Assembly (NCBI RefSeq): GCF_000023445.1
Contig: NC_012881.1
Location: 1,617,501 to 1,681,500, forward strand
DNA from: Maridesulfovibrio salexigens DSM 2638
GTDB taxonomy: Bacteria > Desulfobacterota > Desulfovibrionia > Desulfovibrionales > Desulfovibrionaceae
Reading direction: 5' to 3'
DNA length: 64,000 nucleotides
The notes beneath the pieces were generated by a model. The model was not told where the DNA came from and ran no database searches. It saw only the letters and a program-made list of their open reading frames with translations. Positions 52,197-61,362 of this stretch are shown one piece after another. The position numbers and the translations under genes were made by a program. Numbering within the stretch: the stretch's first letter is position 1; each line of letters begins with the position of its first letter.

Positions 52197-55013
52197 ATGT
52201 CTGAGAATACGACCGCTTCAAAAAGTTCATTATTGAAATTCAAAAAAGGTGAAAGATCAATATCCCGTGATCTGGCTGCCTGCCTTGTTTTTGCGCTTGC
52301 CATTATTATCGGCTTGGTAACGGCGTATGAATACATTGGCCGTTCTAAAATGTTGCGTCAGGAATATGAGGATAAAGCTGATAACTATATTGAACAGTTA
52401 GCTAAATCAGTTACTTTTCCTATCTGGAACTTCGATATGGGCTCACTTAAGCATGTCTGTAGTGCTTATACCCAGAATGAACAGTTCGCCAAGCTCAAGA
52501 TTGTTGATATGAACGGTGAGGTGTTGTTCAACTTTGTGCGCCCCGGCGATAAAGATGACAACCCTATTGTCCGTGTTCGTGATCTGTATATATCCAAGGA
52601 AAAAATCGGTTCCATCCGCATGGAGCTCAGCAGCAGGATCTACCGTCGCAATCTCGACTGGATTCTGTTTGTATCCAGTTTGACTTTTCTTACCTCGGTT
52701 GCGGTCATCTATATAATCACCGGTTTTCTCATGGATTATTTTATCCGAAATCCAATAGCACGCTTGCGTAAAGGGATGGATAAGGTTGCCATGGGGGACT
52801 TTTCATACCGTTTCGATGAATTTCAGTACATAGAATTGCTGGAGATCGGTTCTCGGTTCAACCGTATGACCGAAGAGATCGCCAGTCGTGAAAGCAGGCT
52901 TGAGGAAGTGAATAAGGTCTTGCAGGGTGAAATACTTATGCGTGAAAAAGCCGCCCGTTCACTTGTTAAGAGTGAAAAACGCTACCGTGCGTTGGTGGAA
53001 ACTACCGCTGAAGGTTTTTTCATGATTGATGAATCTTCAATTCTGCTTGATGTGAACCCTGCCTTTTGCACCATGATTGGCCTTACACGCGAAGAAGTTC
53101 TTGGTGGAGATATTGGAGCAATTCTAGGAGATACTGCAGCGGAAAGGTTTCGTAACAACGAAGGGCATTCCCACAAGTTTGAACTCAGTTTTGTTAATAG
53201 TAACGGACGTGAAGTTGATATCTTTATCAATGCTACCAATCTTTTTGAAAGTGACAATGTAAAACTGACTTTTGCATTTGTTACTGATGTTTCCGGCTAC
53301 AAAATGATGGAAAAGGCCCTGCGTGCTTCCGAAGAGGAATACAGGACCATTGCCGAATATACATTTGACTGGGAAATGTGGATCGGGCCTACCGGAGCAG
53401 TCAAATATGTAAGTCCTTCATGTGAGCGCATTTCCGGTTACCCCAAAGCGTATTTTATGGAAGGTCCGGTCAGGGTAGAGCATATTCTACACAAGAATGA
53501 CCGGGAATTCTGGCAAAAGGCCTTACGTGGAACATTTCCTTCTGCTGATGGTACGGATATGCGTCTTTTCCGTAGGGACGGGCTGTTGCGCTGGGTTTCT
53601 CTTACCGGGCATCAGGTCTTTGCTGATGACGGTACTTCGCTCGGCTTAAGAATTTCATTGCGTGATATTACAAAACGCAAGTTTATGGAAAAGCAGCTTC
53701 AGTACGAAGCTCTGCATGATCCGCTTACCGGACTCGCCAACCGAACCTTGTGTTGTGATCGAATTCTTCAGGCTGTTGAGCGCTCCCGCCGTCGCGATAA
53801 TTATTATTTTGCTGTTGTTTTTATGGATTTGGATCGCTTCAAGATCATTAATGACAGCCTCGGGCACAATATTGGCGATAAATTGCTGGTGGAAGTTTCC
53901 AAACGGTTGCTCCAAACCATTCGCGAACTGGATACTGTATCCCGGTTCGGTGGCGATGAGTTTATTGTAGTGCTGGAGGAACTTGCTTCCCCGCGTGAAG
54001 GTATCCGAATTGTGCGTCGCATAAGGGATTGCTTGAATGATCCTATTATGATCGAAGGGCATAAAATCAATATTGCGGCCAGTTACGGAGTTTTGCTCAG
54101 CCCTACTGAGTATGACAAGCCCGAAGAAATTATCCAGAATGCCAACGTTGCCATGCATCAGGCTAAAGAGTCGGGCAGAGACAGGATCAAGGTCTTTAAT
54201 AAAAGAATGCTGGAAGAGGCTGTTCAGGCTATGCAGCTTGAGAGTGATCTTCGGGCGGCAATGCTTTCCGGCGATGAACTTTATCTGGATTACCAGCCTA
54301 TTTATTCTCTGCAAAGCCAAAGCGTTGTTGGCTTCGAAGCCTTAATCCGTTGGGAGCATCCTCGTCGCGGTCTGGTTATGCCCGGTGAATTTATACCTAT
54401 GGCAGAGGAGTCCGGCCTTATTTTCGAACTTGGCAGTTGGGTTGTCAGTGAAGCTTGTCGTCAGATGAAAAGTTGGCAGGTTAATTACGACTCCGCTTCT
54501 GAGATGATGATGTCCATTAATATCTCCCCGCGGCAGTTTTCACAGCCTGCACTTGTAGATAATATTCTTTCAAAGCTGAGCGAATTTGATCTTCCTGCCC
54601 GTAATTTAAAAATTGAAATTACTGAAACGGCAATCATGGAGCGCGCCAAGCAGTCAGTGGATATGCTTAACAGGCTTAAATCCGCCGGTGTTCTGGTTTC
54701 CATCGATGATTTTGGAACAGGTTATTCCTCAATGAGTAATTTGCAGGAATTTCCGCTTGATCAACTGAAGATAGATCTCAGTTTTGTGCGTAAAATGAAT
54801 GAGTCCACCGAGAACCTTGAGATTGTCCGCGCAATAGTTAACCTTGCTCACAACCTTGGTTTGAACGTTGTTGCCGAAGGTGTGGAAGAGATTGAGCAGC
54901 AAGACGCTTTGCGTGATCTCGGTTGTGAATTCGGGCAGGGTTACTTATTTTCTAAACCTATCAGCCGCAGCAAAGTTGAAGCTTTTTTTAAGAATGAGAT
55001 TAAGCTGAGTTAA
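52197..55013 (+). CDS. Membrane sensor with HAMP-PAS-PAS-GGDEF-EAL
   Basis: A 938-residue protein. Helix 1 at 27-46, an extracytoplasmic sensor region of about 105 residues, helix 2 at 155-177, HAMP (178-232), PAS domains (about 265-380 and 385-505), GGDEF domain with intact RFGGDEF (about 584) preceded by the RELD inhibitory site, and an EAL domain with FEALIRWEHP (about 712), ETAIME and DDFGTGYSS. Both catalytic domains appear intact. The ATG follows TAAGG. It should change c-di-GMP in response to an outside signal. Monocistronic; a terminator follows. Confidence 0.94.
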   Translation: MSENTTASKSSLLKFKKGERSISRDLAACLVFALAIIIGLVTAYEYIGRSKMLRQEYEDKADNYIEQLAKSVTFPIWNFDMGSLKHVCSAYTQNEQFAKLKIVDMNGEVLFNFVRPGDKDDNPIVRVRDLYISKEKIGSIRMELSSRIYRRNLDWILFVSSLTFLTSVAVIYIITGFLMDYFIRNPIARLRKGMDKVAMGDFSYRFDEFQYIELLEIGSRFNRMTEEIASRESRLEEVNKVLQGEILMREKAARSLVKSEKRYRALVETTAEGFFMIDESSILLDVNPAFCTMIGLTREEVLGGDIGAILGDTAAERFRNNEGHSHKFELSFVNSNGREVDIFINATNLFESDNVKLTFAFVTDVSGYKMMEKALRASEEEYRTIAEYTFDWEMWIGPTGAVKYVSPSCERISGYPKAYFMEGPVRVEHILHKNDREFWQKALRGTFPSADGTDMRLFRRDGLLRWVSLTGHQVFADDGTSLGLRISLRDITKRKFMEKQLQYEALHDPLTGLANRTLCCDRILQAVERSRRRDNYYFAVVFMDLDRFKIINDSLGHNIGDKLLVEVSKRLLQTIRELDTVSRFGGDEFIVVLEELASPREGIRIVRRIRDCLNDPIMIEGHKINIAASYGVLLSPTEYDKPEEIIQNANVAMHQAKESGRDRIKVFNKRMLEEAVQAMQLESDLRAAMLSGDELYLDYQPIYSLQSQSVVGFEALIRWEHPRRGLVMPGEFIPMAEESGLIFELGSWVVSEACRQMKSWQVNYDSASEMMMSINISPRQFSQPALVDNILSKLSEFDLPARNLKIEITETAIMERAKQSVDMLNRLKSAGVLVSIDDFGTGYSSMSNLQEFPLDQLKIDLSFVRKMNESTENLEIVRAIVNLAHNLGLNVVAEGVEEIEQQDALRDLGCEFGQGYLFSKPISRSKVEAFFKNEIKLS

Positions 55014-55434
55014 TTGTTGGTAATATGCTTAATTAAATCTGGAAAATATGTGTTACATACTTTTCTGCAAGTAATATTCAGAAAATGTTTGTTCTGCCAA
55101 TGCATCGGTAGTTTAAATTTTAAGAGTCGGCATTCTGTCGACTCTTTTTTTTGGGAAGATTCTATGATTGTATAATCAATCAAAAGTCATTTGCTACACA
55201 AATGTCCATCCTTTCATAATCTATGTAGAAAGCATATTCATGTCAATTAAGTAATGCTTATTTTATAATATTGCCATAAAAGTTCTGATTCCTGTTGCAT
55301 GTGCGGAATTACCATGCTAGGGCCGAATTTAGGCCCAGTAAAAAGATAAGTTTACGAGGCTGTCGGCAAGGTTGGTCCGTTCAAGGGGAGAAGAGGAACG
55401 GATTATTAGAGTCACCCTCAACCTGGATCAGGTT
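55014..55434. other. Intergenic region before korDABC
   Basis: About 420 bases. A terminator lies at 55122-55152. The rest is AT-rich and holds a GATTG-TATAATCAATC inverted element near 55166. An open frame from a TTG at 55372 leads into korD but fits the family poorly, so the leader probably extends to 55434. Confidence 0.45.
55122..55152 (+). terminator. Terminator after the GGDEF-EAL gene
   Basis: AAGAGTCG and CGACTCTT pair around GCATTCTGT and are followed by a run of T. Confidence 0.85.
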
Positions 55435-55764
55435 ATGAGTGTCAAACGTAAGGGAAATAGCACGGTTACGATTTTTCCGGACTGGTGCAAGGGGTGCGGC
55501 ATTTGCGCAGCCTTTTGTCCGGCAAAGGTCATGGAGTTGAACGATCAGGGTAAGGCGGTCGTTATCCGGGAGGAAGAATGTATTAATTGTGGATTCTGTG
55601 AGCTGCATTGCCCGGACTTCGCGATTATGGTTCGTCCTAAAGTTGATGACGAGATTCCAGCAGTATGCAGGGCTGTCCTTGAAAAGGCCGCCCGGAAAGC
55701 CGATGTGCCTGCCGCTTCCGGCGGAGCTGCGGAAAAAACCGGTTCCGGTAAAAAAAAGGGATAA
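55435..55764 (+). CDS. korD: 2-oxoglutarate:ferredoxin oxidoreductase ferredoxin subunit
   Basis: A 109-residue two-cluster ferredoxin subunit: CKGCGICAAFCP and CINCGFCELHCP. The start MSVKRKGNSTVTIFPDWC at 55435 gives the usual short N-terminus; the frame is open to a TTG at 55372. First gene of korDABC. It passes electrons from the TPP subunit to external ferredoxin. An Ala/Lys-rich tail follows the second cluster. Confidence 0.92.
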   Translation: MSVKRKGNSTVTIFPDWCKGCGICAAFCPAKVMELNDQGKAVVIREEECINCGFCELHCPDFAIMVRPKVDDEIPAVCRAVLEKAARKADVPAASGGAAEKTGSGKKKG

Positions 55765-55775
55765 GGTGAATTTCC

Positions 55776-56927
55776 ATGGCCAGACCTAGAAAAAAAAGAA
55801 ACAAAGAGATTTTCGCTCTGGGCAACGAGGCTGTTGTTGAAGGTGCGCTTCTGGCAGGCTGTACCTTTTACGGCGGTTATCCCATTACTCCTTCATCGGA
55901 GATTATGGAGATAATGGCTCAGAGATTACCGCTCATCCCTAATGGTTCATTTATCCAGATGGAAGATGAAATCGGTGGACTCGGATCGGTTATCGGTGCG
56001 TCGCTGGCGGGCAGGAAAGCTATGACTGCTACTTCCGGTCCCGGTTTTTCCCTTATGCAGGAGCATTTGGGGTACGGATGTATTACCGAGACTCCGCTGG
56101 TAATTGTTAACGTCATGCGCGGCGGTCCCAGTACCGGTCTTCCCACTTCCCCGGCTCAGGGTGATGTGCAGCAGGCCCGTTGGGGAACACATGGCGATCA
56201 TTCCATTATAGTTCTTTCAGCTTCAAATGTTCAGGAATGTCTTGATAATACTATTGAGGCTTTTAACCTTGCAGAGAAATACCGTACTCCGGTAATCCTG
56301 CTTATTGATGAGATTACCGCTCATACCCGTGAGAAGATCATCATCCCCAATGAGGATGAGTATGAGGTCTTCAACCGTATTGTACCGACGATGCCCCCGG
56401 AATGGTATAAGCCTTACGAAGAAACCGTGCGTGGCGTACCTCCTATGCCGGCCATCGGTTCCGGTTACCGTTTCCATGTTACCGGGTTGACTCATGATAC
56501 CAATGGTTTTCCCACATCCCGCCCTGATGAAGTTCGTGAACTGAACGAACGGTTGTTCCGCAAAATTGATCAGTTCCTGCACGATGTGCAGTTGGTTGAT
56601 GAAGTGGATACCGAGGATGCGGATGTTGTTGTCATTGCTTACGGCACAGTGGCTCGTTCTGCTGAGCTTGCTGTTAAGCAGGCCCGCGATCTGGGTGTAA
56701 AAGCCGGTTTGCTCAAGCTTTCAACTCTGTTCCCTTATCCAAGGAAAGCGACAGAGAAAGTTATGGCCAAGGCCAGCACCCTTGTTGTTCCTGAAATGAA
56801 TATGGGACAAATCTCAAGGGAAGTGAAAAGGGTCAATAATGGTCAGGTAAGCGTGCGGACAATCAATAAGGTCGATGGGCAGATCATTACCCCGGCTGAA
56901 ATCCTCAAAGTCTTAACACGGGTGTAG
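55776..56927 (+). CDS. korA: 2-oxoglutarate:ferredoxin oxidoreductase, alpha subunit
   Basis: A 383-residue alpha subunit of the 2-oxoacid:acceptor oxidoreductases. Motifs: ALGNEAVVEGALLAGCTFYG, GYPITPSSEIME, SGPGFSLMQEHLG and VMRGGPSTGLPTSPAQGDV. The four-subunit order D-A-B-C and the sequence style match KOR, which converts 2-oxoglutarate + CoA + ferredoxin to succinyl-CoA + CO2 reversibly. A 2-oxoisovalerate or pyruvate substrate is not excluded. Confidence 0.93.
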   Translation: MARPRKKRNKEIFALGNEAVVEGALLAGCTFYGGYPITPSSEIMEIMAQRLPLIPNGSFIQMEDEIGGLGSVIGASLAGRKAMTATSGPGFSLMQEHLGYGCITETPLVIVNVMRGGPSTGLPTSPAQGDVQQARWGTHGDHSIIVLSASNVQECLDNTIEAFNLAEKYRTPVILLIDEITAHTREKIIIPNEDEYEVFNRIVPTMPPEWYKPYEETVRGVPPMPAIGSGYRFHVTGLTHDTNGFPTSRPDEVRELNERLFRKIDQFLHDVQLVDEVDTEDADVVVIAYGTVARSAELAVKQARDLGVKAGLLKLSTLFPYPRKATEKVMAKASTLVVPEMNMGQISREVKRVNNGQVSVRTINKVDGQIITPAEILKVLTRV

Positions 56928-56929
56928 TC

Positions 56930-57766
56930 ATGGTTGATATGAAAGGTACACAGCTCATTCATGAGTACTTAAGGCATAACAAGAAGTTTCCGCACGTTTT
57001 CTGTGCAGGCTGCGGGCATGGCATTGTGCTCGGTTCACTGATCAGGTCTATTCACGGTCTCGGTCTGTCCAAGGACGAGGTTTGTGTTGTCGCCGGTATC
57101 GGTTGCTCCGGCAGGCTGGCGGCATACGTCGATTTTAATACCGTTCACACCACACACGGCCGTGCATTGACTTTCGCTACCGGTATCAAGATGGCTAAAC
57201 CCAATATGCACGTTATCGTGGTTATGGGTGATGGCGACTCAATGGCTATCGGCGGTAACCATTTGATCCATGCAGCGCGCAGGAATATCGGTGTGACTGC
57301 CCTTATTCTCAATAATAACATTTACGGTATGACCGGCGGACAATGTTCACCGACTACACCGTCCGGTTCATTCTCCATGACGACTCCTCTCGGTCAGATG
57401 GAGCAGAGTTTTGATTGCGTGGAGCTTTGCTCTGCTGCTAAGGCCAACTATGTGGCCCGTGGAACTGTTTTCCATGTTAAGAAATTGGACCAGATGATCA
57501 TGGACGGAATTAGCAATCCCGGTTTTGGTGTAGTGGAGATCCTTACTCCCTGCCATACCCAGTACGGACGCAAGAATAAGTACAAAACCCCGGTGGATAT
57601 GTATAAAATGCTCAAGAAGGATGTCATCGACATTGAGCGTTATGAAAAACTTAGCGAAGCGGAAAAAGCCAACAAGGTTCCTTCCGGCGTGTTCGTGCAG
57701 AAAGATGAGCCCGGTCTGGAAGAAAAATTCTATGAAATGGCTGCTAGATGTCAGGGAGGTGCGTAA
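56930..57766 (+). CDS. korB: 2-oxoglutarate:ferredoxin oxidoreductase, beta subunit (TPP-binding)
   Basis: A 278-residue beta subunit. CAGCGHGIVLG and the thiamine-diphosphate motif VMGDGDSMAIGGNH ending in NNNIYGMTGGQ are present. GIGCSGRLAAYVDFNTVH is typical. It lies 2 bases after korA and overlaps korC at a TAATG junction. Confidence 0.95.
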   Translation: MVDMKGTQLIHEYLRHNKKFPHVFCAGCGHGIVLGSLIRSIHGLGLSKDEVCVVAGIGCSGRLAAYVDFNTVHTTHGRALTFATGIKMAKPNMHVIVVMGDGDSMAIGGNHLIHAARRNIGVTALILNNNIYGMTGGQCSPTTPSGSFSMTTPLGQMEQSFDCVELCSAAKANYVARGTVFHVKKLDQMIMDGISNPGFGVVEILTPCHTQYGRKNKYKTPVDMYKMLKKDVIDIERYEKLSEAEKANKVPSGVFVQKDEPGLEEKFYEMAARCQGGA

Positions 57767-58389
57767 TGAAAAATCAATCTTTGGATAGATTTGAAATACG
57801 CCTCTCCGGTCTTGGCGGTCAGGGGATTTTGACTTTGGGTAAAGTTATGGGGTCCGGTCTGGCTCTTGGGCACGGCTATTTTGTGACCCAGACCCAGAGT
57901 TATGGTCCGGAAGCCCGTGGCGGTGCCAGCCGTTCTGATCTGGTAATTTCTTCCAGTGTGATCAGCTACCCGAAGGCTGAATCCGTTGATTTGCTTATCG
58001 CTCTGAGTCAGGAAGCGTGTAACATGTATTACCGTAACCTGAAGCCCGGTGGCCTGCTTATGATTGAGACCGACCTGGTCAAGCAGCCCCCCGTTAACCA
58101 GTTTATCGGTCTGCCGTTCACCAAGCTTGCAAAGGATAAGCTGGGGCTGCCTCAGGCTATGAATACAATTGTTCTGGGTGCTGCAACTTACTTGTTGCCA
58201 TTTGCCCAGCAACGCACCATGCGCAAGAATCTTGAAGAAGTTCTGCCTGCAAAGATCAGGGATATCAACGTCAAGGCATTCAACATGGGCTTCCGTGAAG
58301 CCAAGAAGAGTTTTGGTGATCCCGAAAAACTTTGGAAGGATAATTCCGTAATCGTCTCGGACGAGGATTCAGATTACGATTCCATCTAG
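57766..58389 (+). CDS. korC: 2-oxoglutarate:ferredoxin oxidoreductase, gamma subunit
   Basis: A 207-residue gamma subunit starting MKNQSLDRFEIRLSGLGGQG. Motifs: SGLGGQGILTLGKVM, TQTQSYGPEARGGASRSDL and the later FTKLAKDKLG. GGGAGG lies 6 bases before the ATG, which overlaps the korB stop codon. Last gene of the operon. Confidence 0.94.
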   Translation: MKNQSLDRFEIRLSGLGGQGILTLGKVMGSGLALGHGYFVTQTQSYGPEARGGASRSDLVISSSVISYPKAESVDLLIALSQEACNMYYRNLKPGGLLMIETDLVKQPPVNQFIGLPFTKLAKDKLGLPQAMNTIVLGAATYLLPFAQQRTMRKNLEEVLPAKIRDINVKAFNMGFREAKKSFGDPEKLWKDNSVIVSDEDSDYDSI

Positions 58390-58412
58390 TTTTGACTGAC
58401 ATAGTATTAAAT

Positions 58413-58446
58413 AAAAAAACTCCGGCCTTTGGTCGGAGTTTTTTTA
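58413..58446. terminator. Bidirectional terminator between korC and the lipoprotein gene
   Basis: AAAAAAACTCCGGCC and GGTCGGAGTTTTTTT pair around TTT. It lies between convergent genes and overlaps the lipoprotein stop codon. Confidence 0.92.
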
Positions 58447-59028
58447 TTTAAAGATAAACATTGAGTCAGAAGTCCGGTTGAAAGTATTTACTTCTTCCTC
58501 TTGGTCTGGACTGAGATTAAGTGGGTCCCATTGTTCACATAGTTCCTGTGGCTCACGGGCTCGATTACGCACTCTGATAACCGCTAGGCTGCGTTTGCCG
58601 GTAGGAATGAAGGTCATACGTACCAAATGGCAGTCTATGTGTGCTGTGTAGCATTTTACGCCTTGATCATTGCTCAGGCAATTCCCGAGAGACACGGTTG
58701 ACCAGTCTCCTATTTTAGGCATGTCCACAGTGGCTTTGCGGTTCAGGAGCAGTCTGACTTCTGCTGTGCAATTTTTACTTTCGAAGTAGTAGTGCTGTTG
58801 GGTGATAGTTTTAAAATCCCTTTCAGAGCTGCCATCGGGGGAAAGTGATGCAGATACGGAAAGGGTCTTTTTCGTAGTTATGTGGGAGGAGTCAAAAGGA
58901 ATGACAAAGGGTTGCCCCGGAGCTGTTTTTGCACCGGAACAACCCGTAATAATTAAAACCAGCAGACTTAAAGCTGCGCAAAGGATAGGCTTAAGATCGC
59001 CTTTTCCGGCAAGCTTTACTGTTTGCAT
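58444..59028 (-). CDS. Lipoprotein of unknown function behind the sigma-54 activator gene
   Basis: A 194-residue protein with signal peptide and lipobox IITGC (about Cys30). The mature part has five more Cys (KNCTAEV, GNCLSND, VKCYTAH, DCHLV, ELCEQW), which may form disulfides. No domain is recognised. It begins 3 bases after the stop of the activator gene, so it is co-transcribed. No Shine-Dalgarno site is seen, which suggests translational coupling. Confidence 0.8.
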   Translation of the reverse strand: MQTVKLAGKGDLKPILCAALSLLVLIITGCSGAKTAPGQPFVIPFDSSHITTKKTLSVSASLSPDGSSERDFKTITQQHYYFESKNCTAEVRLLLNRKATVDMPKIGDWSTVSLGNCLSNDQGVKCYTAHIDCHLVRMTFIPTGKRSLAVIRVRNRAREPQELCEQWDPLNLSPDQEEEVNTFNRTSDSMFIFK

Positions 59029-59031
59029 ATT

Positions 59032-60612
59032 TTATTTTTTCTTTTTAGCGCCTGCGTATTTCTTGACGTCAATATTGTACTTTTTAACCTTGTAGTTAAC
59101 GATACGGTAACTGACTCGCAGGTCTCTGGCGGCTTGCAGCATGTTGCCGCGTGCCTTTTTCAGGGAATCAACCAACAGTTCCTGTTCGAACTTCGCTACA
59201 GCCTCACCAAAGGAAAGAGAGGTGTCGGTGGCTGTTGATTCCGCGGTCTGCAGGGTCGGCGGCAGGTGGTAAGTTCTGATTACCTCTTCCTCGCAGATGA
59301 GTACCGCTCGCTCGATGCAGTTTTTCAGCTCACGAACGTTCCCCGGCCAGTGGTACTGGGTGAAGAGATCGATTGCGGGGCTGGATATGCGTTTAATTTC
59401 CTTATTGTATTCACCGGAAAACAAGTCGAGGAATTTTTCAGCCAACGGCAGAATGTCTTCACGGCGTTCACGCAAAGGCGGAATAAACACAGGGAAAACG
59501 TTGATGCGGTAGAAAAGGTCTTCTCTGAATTTGCCGTCACGCAGCAGCTGTTCCAAGGGCTGGTGTGTCGCGCAGATCAGGCGAACATCAACAGCTATGG
59601 GCTGTTCAGAACCGACACGCTGGATTTCTTTTTCCTGAATTGCGCGCAGTACCTTGGCCTGTGCGTCAAGGGAAAGTTCCCCGATTTCATCAAGGAAGAG
59701 AGTTCCGTTATTGGCGATTTCAAAGAGACCGCGTTTGTTCTGGTAAGCTCCGGTGAACGCACCTTTCTGGTGTCCGAAAAGTTCACTTTCAACCAGTTCA
59801 GCAGGCAGTGCAGCGCAGTTGAGTTTTACCAGCGGCTTGTCTCTTCTGGGGCTGCATGAATGAATCGCTTCGGCAAGGAGTTCCTTACCTGTTCCTGATT
59901 CACCTCTAAGCAGGGCGGTAGCGCGGCTGGGGCCGACCTGACGGGCCTGCCGGAGAACCTGCTTCATGCTTTTGGAAGTGGCCACGAAGTCTGCCGGTGG
60001 AGGAACATCCACCGCTCCGGGCATCATTCCCTGAGAAAGCATCTGGGCCTGCAGGGACATTTCTTCCTGCAAGCGGGAAACCTGATTGGAAATAAGGGCT
60101 GCTACAACTTCAAGGAAATGCTTGTGTTCATGCAGGTCATCCATGGGCAGGATGGGGGAGTCGACGCTCAGAGCACCGATTACTTCCTGATTTCCGTCTG
60201 AATCAGTCCTTATTACAGGAACGCAGATGAAGGAAAGAGCCTTCTGCTCTTCTTCAGACCTGTTGAAAGCTTTATTGAGCATCTGATCATCATCAGACAT
60301 TCTGGGGATAATTACAGATTCACCCGTTTCGTATACTTTACCCACAACGCCTTTGCCCGGTGCGTACGTGGCTGTGTAGTCTTTTGCTGGGCTATGGGTA
60401 ATGGAAAGCTTCAGCTTTTCCGATTCCGGGTCCATAATGGCCAGGAATGCACGCGGGAAGTGGAGATCTTTGGACAGAACTTCAAGAATCGCATTGAGGC
60501 TTGGTTCCAAATCATGATGGGGAGCTACAGAGTCAAGAATTTCACTCAAAGTTGAAAGATAAATATTGTCCACTCGTTCCGTCAGTCCGTTTCTAGTCAT
60601 TTCGTTACTCAT
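59032..60612 (-). CDS. GAF-domain sigma-54-dependent transcriptional activator
   Basis: A 526-residue NifA/NorR-like activator. GAF domain (about 30-180), AAA+ domain with Walker A GESGTGKELLAEAIH, the sigma-54 contact motif GAFTGA, Walker B GTLFLDEIGELSLD and the R-finger region (FREDLFYRINVFPVFIPPLR), then a Fis-type helix-turn-helix (LQAARDLRVSYRIVNYKVKK). It should activate sigma-54 promoters in reply to a small signal bound by GAF. Its neighbours are iorBA upstream and the lipoprotein downstream, all on one strand; the targets are not known. Confidence 0.94.
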   Translation of the reverse strand: MSNEMTRNGLTERVDNIYLSTLSEILDSVAPHHDLEPSLNAILEVLSKDLHFPRAFLAIMDPESEKLKLSITHSPAKDYTATYAPGKGVVGKVYETGESVIIPRMSDDDQMLNKAFNRSEEEQKALSFICVPVIRTDSDGNQEVIGALSVDSPILPMDDLHEHKHFLEVVAALISNQVSRLQEEMSLQAQMLSQGMMPGAVDVPPPADFVATSKSMKQVLRQARQVGPSRATALLRGESGTGKELLAEAIHSCSPRRDKPLVKLNCAALPAELVESELFGHQKGAFTGAYQNKRGLFEIANNGTLFLDEIGELSLDAQAKVLRAIQEKEIQRVGSEQPIAVDVRLICATHQPLEQLLRDGKFREDLFYRINVFPVFIPPLRERREDILPLAEKFLDLFSGEYNKEIKRISSPAIDLFTQYHWPGNVRELKNCIERAVLICEEEVIRTYHLPPTLQTAESTATDTSLSFGEAVAKFEQELLVDSLKKARGNMLQAARDLRVSYRIVNYKVKKYNIDVKKYAGAKKKK

Positions 60613-60738
60613 GCCGTCCAGGCTGTTTTTAGATTGCAGCTTTGTCGGAGCGATTCTGCTCCGTGGTTCCGGCCTAAAATTTTAGTTGGCGCGTCGGGAG
60701 TAACCTCCCGATCTAGTATAGTGTTTTTCAAAATTGAC

Positions 60739-60760
60739 AGCCGCATGATAACATGCGGCT
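60739..60760. terminator. Hairpin between iorB and the activator gene
   Basis: AGCCGCATG and CATGCGGCT are perfect 9-base arms around ATAA. On the minus strand the T-rich tail is imperfect (GTCAATTTT), so it may be a weak terminator after iorB or a processing hairpin. Confidence 0.6.
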
Positions 60761-60774
60761 GCCGATTTGTTTAC

Positions 60775-61362
60775 TTATGATACTGCCTTCACTCCGAGTT
60801 CCAGAGCCTTCAGGTTGATATCCGCAATTTTCGGTTTCATGGCTGATTTAATTGTTTCGGCCAATTGTTCCGGTTTAAGGGGAATGCATCCTGTGGCGCA
60901 GAGAGCTCCGAGAAGGGCAATGTTACCACTCTGCACAGCACCGGCTTCAAGGCCGAGAGACTGGCAGGGGAGGTAGTATGCTTTTCCGGCGCAGGTAGCA
61001 ACCTTTTCCTTGATAATTTCAAGAGGGGTGTTTTCTGCTTTACCTGTGCATACGGCAAGAGGCGGAATGTATTCGGTGCTGGAAAGCACTGTTCCGCCGG
61101 GTTTGAGGTAGGGCAGGGCACGCAGGGTTTCCAGAGGCTCAAAACCGAGGATTACGTCTGCTTCGCCGTGTCCGATTTTAGGGGAGGCCAGTCCGATGAG
61201 AAGTGCAGATTCTACAACACCGCCACGCTGGGCCATTCCGTGAATTTCGCCGGCAGTGACATCGATACCGCAGTCAAGAACCGCCTGTGCGAGGAGGTTG
61301 GTGGCTGTCAGGGTTCCCTGTCCGCCGACCCCGGTCATGAATATACGCAACCTATCACTCAT
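60775..61362 (-). CDS. iorB: Indolepyruvate:ferredoxin oxidoreductase, beta subunit
   Basis: A 195-residue gamma-like subunit: MTGVGGQGTLTATNLLAQA and GEIHGMAQRGGVVESALLIG are the family signatures. It works with IorA to oxidise aryl pyruvates (from Trp, Phe, Tyr) to aryl-acetyl-CoA with ferredoxin. Its start overlaps the iorA stop codon by one base (TAATG). Confidence 0.94.
   Translation of the reverse strand: MSDRLRIFMTGVGGQGTLTATNLLAQAVLDCGIDVTAGEIHGMAQRGGVVESALLIGLASPKIGHGEADVILGFEPLETLRALPYLKPGGTVLSSTEYIPPLAVCTGKAENTPLEIIKEKVATCAGKAYYLPCQSLGLEAGAVQSGNIALLGALCATGCIPLKPEQLAETIKSAMKPKIADINLKALELGVKAVS

Noticed and set aside
55372-55434. 21-residue longer N-terminus of KorD from a TTG
   Set aside because: The extension does not fit the short N-terminus of related ferredoxin subunits; the ATG at 55435 does.
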